Part shown: positions 29,023 to 32,327 of the stretch, piece after piece | Numbering within the stretch: the first letter of the stretch is position 1 | How the letters are laid out: every line of letters begins with the position of its first letter | Assembly (NCBI GenBank): GCA_949498175.1 | Contig: CATDDF010000095.1 | Span: 1-32,327, forward strand | DNA from: Alphaproteobacteria bacterium | GTDB lineage: Bacteria; Pseudomonadota; Alphaproteobacteria; RS24 | Direction of reading: 5' to 3' | DNA: 32,327 nucleotides | The notes under the pieces: generated by a model | The model's input: only the letters and a program-made list of their open reading frames with translations | Database searches by the model: none | Told to the model about the DNA's origin: nothing | Made by a program: the position numbers and the translations under genes

Positions 29023-29169
29023 TTATTTATCGTCGCCGTCTTCCCCTTCTTCAGAGGCTTCTTCAGCAGCTTCTTCAGCAACCTCTTCGACGGCCTCTTC
29101 AACAGGCGCTGCCTCTTCAGCTGCTTCTTCGGCCACTTCTTCAGCTGCTTCTTCGGCGCCTTCTTCGGC
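29023..29169 (-). repeat. Low-complexity Glu/Ala-coding tract at the 3' end of rpsA
   Basis: Imperfect repeats of GAAGAAGCNGCT-like units encode EEAAEE and EEVAEE blocks. The tract is in frame and ends GEDGDDK. Such units could expand or shrink by slippage without shifting the frame. Confidence 0.75.
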
Positions 29170-30876
29170 CGGGGTTTCATCGCGATTGAGCGCAGCACCC
29201 AGAATATCGCCCAGCGAAGCTCCGCTATCGGATGAACCATATTGCTCGACCGCTTCTTTTTCCTCAGCGATTTCCAGAGCTTTGATGGATAGGCCGACAC
29301 GACGGTCACGCTTGTCGAGATTGGTCACCATGGCATCAAGCTTGTCGCCAATATGGAAACGCTCGGGCCGCTGGTCTTGCCGGTCGCGCGACAAATCGGA
29401 ACGACGGATAAAGGCCGTGACATCGCCATCGCTGACCGCGACTTCCAAGCCGCCATCGGTAACAGCGGTCACTTCGCACGTCACCGTATCGCCGCGGCGC
29501 AAATTGGCAATGCTCTCGAACGGGTCACCATCGAGCTGTTTGATGCCCAAGCTGACGCGTTCTTTTTCCTGGTCAACATCGAGCACCACGGCTTCGACAT
29601 TTTGACCTTTTGAGAATTGCGCCAAAGCCTCATCGCCCGACGCATTCCAATCGAGGTCTGAAATGTGCACCATGCCGTCAATCTCATTATCAAGACCGAC
29701 AAACAATCCGAACTCGGTAATGTTTTTGATCTCGCCTTCGACTTTCGTGCCGACCGGGAATTTCGATGAGAAATCTTCCCACGGATTTTCCATACATTGT
29801 TTCAGACCCAGCGAAATACGACGTTTCTCGGCATCGACTTCCAGCACCATGACTTCAACTTCTTGGCTGGTCGAAACGATTTTGCCCGGATGCACGTTTT
29901 TCTTCACCCAGCTCATTTCAGAAACATGGACGAGGCCTTCAATGCCGTTACCCAATTCAACAAAAGCACCGTAATCGGTAATATTGGTGACCCGACCGGT
30001 GACTTTGCTGTTGAGCTCGAATTTTGACGCCGCCTCATCCCACGGATCGGCTTCCAGCTGTTTCATACCTAAGCTGATGCGTTGCGTTTCGGAATTGATT
30101 TTCACCACTTGCACACGCACTGTTTCGCCGACAGTCAAAACCTCCGACGGATGGTTGACCCGTCGCCAAGCAATATCGGTGACGTGCAACAGCCCGTCGA
30201 CACCGCCCAAATCAACAAATGCGCCGTAGTCGGTAATGTTTTTTACCACCCCGTCCACTTGCTGGCCCTCCAGCAAATTGGAGACGATTTCATTGCGCGC
30301 TTCGGCCCGTGTCTCTTCCATAATGGCGCGGCGCGAGACAACAATATTGCCGCGGCGGCGGTCCATTTTCAAAATTTGGAAAGGCTGCGGCGTGTTCATT
30401 AAGGGTGTAATGTCGCGCACCGGACGAATGTCCACTTGGCTGCCCGGCAAAAACGCCGTGGCGCCGTCCAAATCAACGGTGAAGCCGCCTTTGACACGGC
30501 CGAAAATAACCCCCTCGACACGCTCATCGGCTTCGAAATTTTTCTCCAGCTTGACCCAGCTTTCCTCGCGGCGCGCCTTGTCGCGCGACAGCACGGCTTC
30601 GCCCATCGCATTCTCAATACGATCGACAAAAACCTCGACCTCATCGCCGACATTTATCGCGGCGGGTTGGCCGGCCATAGAAAATTCGCGCAAAGGCACG
30701 CGGCCTTCCGTCTTCAAACCGACATCGACAATCGCCAAATCATTTTCAATGGCGGTAACACGGCCACGCACCACCGTGCCCTCAATCGGCGCATCGGCGG
30801 CAAAACTTTCTTCCAAAAGCGCAGCGAAATCATCAGTGCTCGGGTTCATGCCCGTTTCATTTGTTTGTTCAGACAC
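29023..30876 (-). CDS. rpsA: Ribosomal protein S1
   Basis: A 617-residue S1 protein with six S1 (OB-fold) RNA-binding repeats, roughly residues 33-100, 118-185, 202-270, 287-357, 374-445 and 460-530. Repeats three to five carry the clear ITDYGAFV/ITEFGLFV signatures. S1 brings mRNAs with weak ribosome-binding sites to the 30S subunit. The start is taken as GTG 30876, nine bases after AGGAG; ATG 30849 (MNPSTDD) is an alternative. After a Ser/Gly linker the protein ends in a 48-residue tail made almost wholly of Glu and Ala. The gene lies in the classic cmk-rpsA-ihfB order and ends before a strong terminator. Confidence 0.97.
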   Translation of the reverse strand: MSEQTNETGMNPSTDDFAALLEESFAADAPIEGTVVRGRVTAIENDLAIVDVGLKTEGRVPLREFSMAGQPAAINVGDEVEVFVDRIENAMGEAVLSRDKARREESWVKLEKNFEADERVEGVIFGRVKGGFTVDLDGATAFLPGSQVDIRPVRDITPLMNTPQPFQILKMDRRRGNIVVSRRAIMEETRAEARNEIVSNLLEGQQVDGVVKNITDYGAFVDLGGVDGLLHVTDIAWRRVNHPSEVLTVGETVRVQVVKINSETQRISLGMKQLEADPWDEAASKFELNSKVTGRVTNITDYGAFVELGNGIEGLVHVSEMSWVKKNVHPGKIVSTSQEVEVMVLEVDAEKRRISLGLKQCMENPWEDFSSKFPVGTKVEGEIKNITEFGLFVGLDNEIDGMVHISDLDWNASGDEALAQFSKGQNVEAVVLDVDQEKERVSLGIKQLDGDPFESIANLRRGDTVTCEVTAVTDGGLEVAVSDGDVTAFIRRSDLSRDRQDQRPERFHIGDKLDAMVTNLDKRDRRVGLSIKALEIAEEKEAVEQYGSSDSGASLGDILGAALNRDETPAEEGAEEAAEEVAEEAAEEAAPVEEAVEEVAEEAAEEASEEGEDGDDK

Positions 30877-31033
30877 TTTCTGTGTCTCCTTGATTATGCC
30901 AACCCGGCGCCTTGCGCGCGCCTTTCGGGCGGACTTCCCGCACCGGCATACGCGCCAAGCGCAGCACTGCAGCGGGCAATGGTTTTGAAATATGTTCGCC
31001 CCATTCACGGGACGCGGGGTTTTGGATTTCTGG

Positions 31034-31726
31034 CTAAGGGTTGAGTTTTGCCTCAACCCGCGCCAGAGCCGCTGCGAACGCCTCTTCTATAGACAAATCA
31101 GAGGTATCAAGCAAGGCCGCATCATCGGCTTGTTTCATCGGCGCGGTCGCACGATTTGCGTCGCGCCCGTCGCGGGCTTGAATATCGGCCAAAACGGTTT
31201 CGAAGCTTAAAGACCCATCATTCTCGCGCAATTCGGTAAAACGGCGTTGAGCGCGAATTTCAGCACGCGCCGTGATGAATAATTTGGCCGCGGCATCAGG
31301 GCACACCACTGTGCCAATATCGCGCCCGTCAAGCACCGCACCGGCTTTATTGTCGGGCGGCATAGTGGCAAATTGGCGTTGCGCCGCCAAAATGGCCGCG
31401 CGCACCGGCGCCATGGCGGCGACCACGGAAGCGGCAAGGCCGGTGTCGGCAGTGCGCAAACGGGCGGCGAAATCGCCTTCTTCAAGCCGCGCCATATTGA
31501 GGTTTTCGGCCGCGCGCACGGCCGCGCTTTCATCTTCAATTTGGTCACCCGCATCCATGACGCCAAGCGCCACAGCGCGATATAGCGCGCCGGTATCGAG
31601 ATAGGCAAAATCGTAATGCGCGGCCAGGCGACGCGCCAAAGTGCCTTTGCCCGAAGCGGCCGGGCCGTCCACGGCAATGATGCAAGCAGCGCGCGGTAAA
31701 GGCTCAGTAAGGGGTGTATCAGTCAA
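31034..31726 (-). CDS. cmk: Cytidylate kinase
   Basis: A 230-residue kinase for CMP and dCMP. The P-loop DGPAASGKGT is near 20-29, followed by YLDTGALYRAVA, and LDGRDIGTVVCPDA marks the CMP-binding region. The start appears to be TTG 31726, preceded by GGGAG at six bases and overlapping the aroA stop by eight bases, which implies coupling. No ATG is available before the P-loop. rpsA follows after 157 bases, in which I see no clear promoter. Confidence 0.95.
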   Translation of the reverse strand: MTDTPLTEPLPRAACIIAVDGPAASGKGTLARRLAAHYDFAYLDTGALYRAVALGVMDAGDQIEDESAAVRAAENLNMARLEEGDFAARLRTADTGLAASVVAAMAPVRAAILAAQRQFATMPPDNKAGAVLDGRDIGTVVCPDAAAKLFITARAEIRAQRRFTELRENDGSLSFETVLADIQARDGRDANRATAPMKQADDAALLDTSDLSIEEAFAAALARVEAKLNP

Positions 31727-32327
31727 TCTGTGCTCCCAAACTCTGCATCAGCTCGAAAAAGTTCGGAAAACTTGTGGCAATCATGGCGCGATCATCCACC
31801 GCCACCGGCTGTTCGGCAATCAGACCGAGGCATAAAAACGCCATGGCAATGCGATGGTCATGATGGGTTGCGACGGTTGCGCCGCCGGCAATCGGGCCGC
31901 CGGTGATGCGCAACCAATCATCGCCCGCTTCCACGGCCACACCATTGGCTCTAAGCCCCGCCTCTATCGCCGCCAAGCGATCGCTTTCCTTGACCCGCAA
32001 CTCAGCCAGGCCGGCCATATGGCTGGTGCCGTTGGCCGCCGCCGCAGCGACCGCCAAAGCGGGAAATTCGTCAATCATATCGGGTGCGGTGTCGGGTGTC
32101 ACATCGCACGCCGTCAAGGCGCCGTGCCGCACCCGCAAATCAACCGCCGTCTCGCCGCTAGCGCGGCGCTCATTGGTGATTGCAATATCGCCGCCCATGG
32201 CGCGCAGGACGCGGATAAGTCCGTCGCGCTGGCGATTGAGCATAATATTTTCAAGCACCACATCAGAGCCCGGCACGGTAAGCGCTGCGACCAGCGGGAA
32301 AGCAGCGGAAGACGGGTCACCGGGGAC
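31719..32327 (-). CDS. aroA: 3-phosphoshikimate 1-carboxyvinyltransferase (EPSP synthase), C-terminal part
   Basis: The last 203 codons or so of EPSP synthase, which joins shikimate 3-phosphate and PEP on the way to chorismate. The frame is open to the window edge, beginning with PGDPSSAAFPLVAA, so the N-terminal half lies outside. IDEFPALAVAAAAANGTS with the catalytic Asp/Glu pair, RVKESDRLAA and DHRIAMAF are hallmarks. The stop overlaps the cmk TTG. Chorismate from this pathway feeds tryptophan synthesis, completed by the trp genes further along the same strand. Confidence 0.97.
   Translation of the reverse strand, partial: VPGDPSSAAFPLVAALTVPGSDVVLENIMLNRQRDGLIRVLRAMGGDIAITNERRASGETAVDLRVRHGALTACDVTPDTAPDMIDEFPALAVAAAAANGTSHMAGLAELRVKESDRLAAIEAGLRANGVAVEAGDDWLRITGGPIAGGATVATHHDHRIAMAFLCLGLIAEQPVAVDDRAMIATSFPNFFELMQSLGAQID

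Noticed and set aside
29040-29165. Repeated CTTCTTC-type units resembling a CRISPR or microsatellite array
   Set aside because: No unique spacers of regular length are present, and the tract lies in frame within rpsA and codes for its acidic tail.

Overview
The window is an ordinary-looking chromosomal segment of an alphaproteobacterium. I base this on the ChvG/ChvI two-component pair next to a short HprK, an EIIA of the mannose family and HPr, divergent from pckA. The alphaproteobacterial type of AddAB, a fused TsaE-AmgK followed by MurU, and the chain aroA-cmk-rpsA-ihfB-lapA-pyrF-trpFBA-accD-folC point the same way. Base composition is moderately GC-rich and codon use looks even throughout. 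I cannot resolve a genus. There is no insertion sequence, prophage, CRISPR array, rRNA or plasmid function. A partial tRNA-Arg(CCG) lies at the left edge.

Layout, left to right. (1) 1-3412: tRNA-Arg on the minus strand, a possible small ORF, a membrane-anchored cytochrome c / PQQ-type sugar dehydrogenase fusion on the plus strand, then methylmalonyl-CoA epimerase and a lone ABC-2-type ATPase on the minus strand. (2) 3413-6268: polA, convergent with pckA (6443-8044, minus); two hairpins lie between them. (3) 8287-11945: chvI-chvG-hprK-EIIA-HPr, a tightly packed signalling operon divergent from pckA. (4) 12038-13327: ahcY, preceded by a strong palindrome and a sigma70-like promoter. (5) 13363-15571: tsaE-amgK fusion and murU, combining tRNA modification with peptidoglycan sugar recycling. 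(6) 15617-22514: addB, addA and trxA. (7) 22526-28862, minus: ihfB-lapA-pyrF-trpF-trpB-trpA-accD-folC, nearly gapless. (8) 29023-32327, minus: aroA (cut by the window edge)-cmk-rpsA, ending in a strong hairpin.

How the genes work together: ChvGI (envelope or acid sensing in relatives) is physically coupled to a regulatory PTS branch (HprK, EIIA, HPr, with no sugar permease and no Enzyme I here) and faces gluconeogenic pckA. This suggests a unit linking envelope state to carbon flux. The AmgK/MurU pair supplies UDP-MurNAc from recycled wall sugars. The minus-strand block mixes amino-acid, pyrimidine, fatty-acid and folate synthesis with the translation gene rpsA.

I did not find a clearly undescribed system. 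The most unusual items are the cytochrome-dehydrogenase fusion, which appears to lack both the usual axial methionine and the usual catalytic histidine, the palindrome upstream of ahcY, and the Glu/Ala-rich tail of ribosomal protein S1. Several genes seem to start at TTG or GTG (polA, trpB, cmk, lapA, folC, rpsA), so start sites were chosen from Shine-Dalgarno spacing and neighbour overlap.
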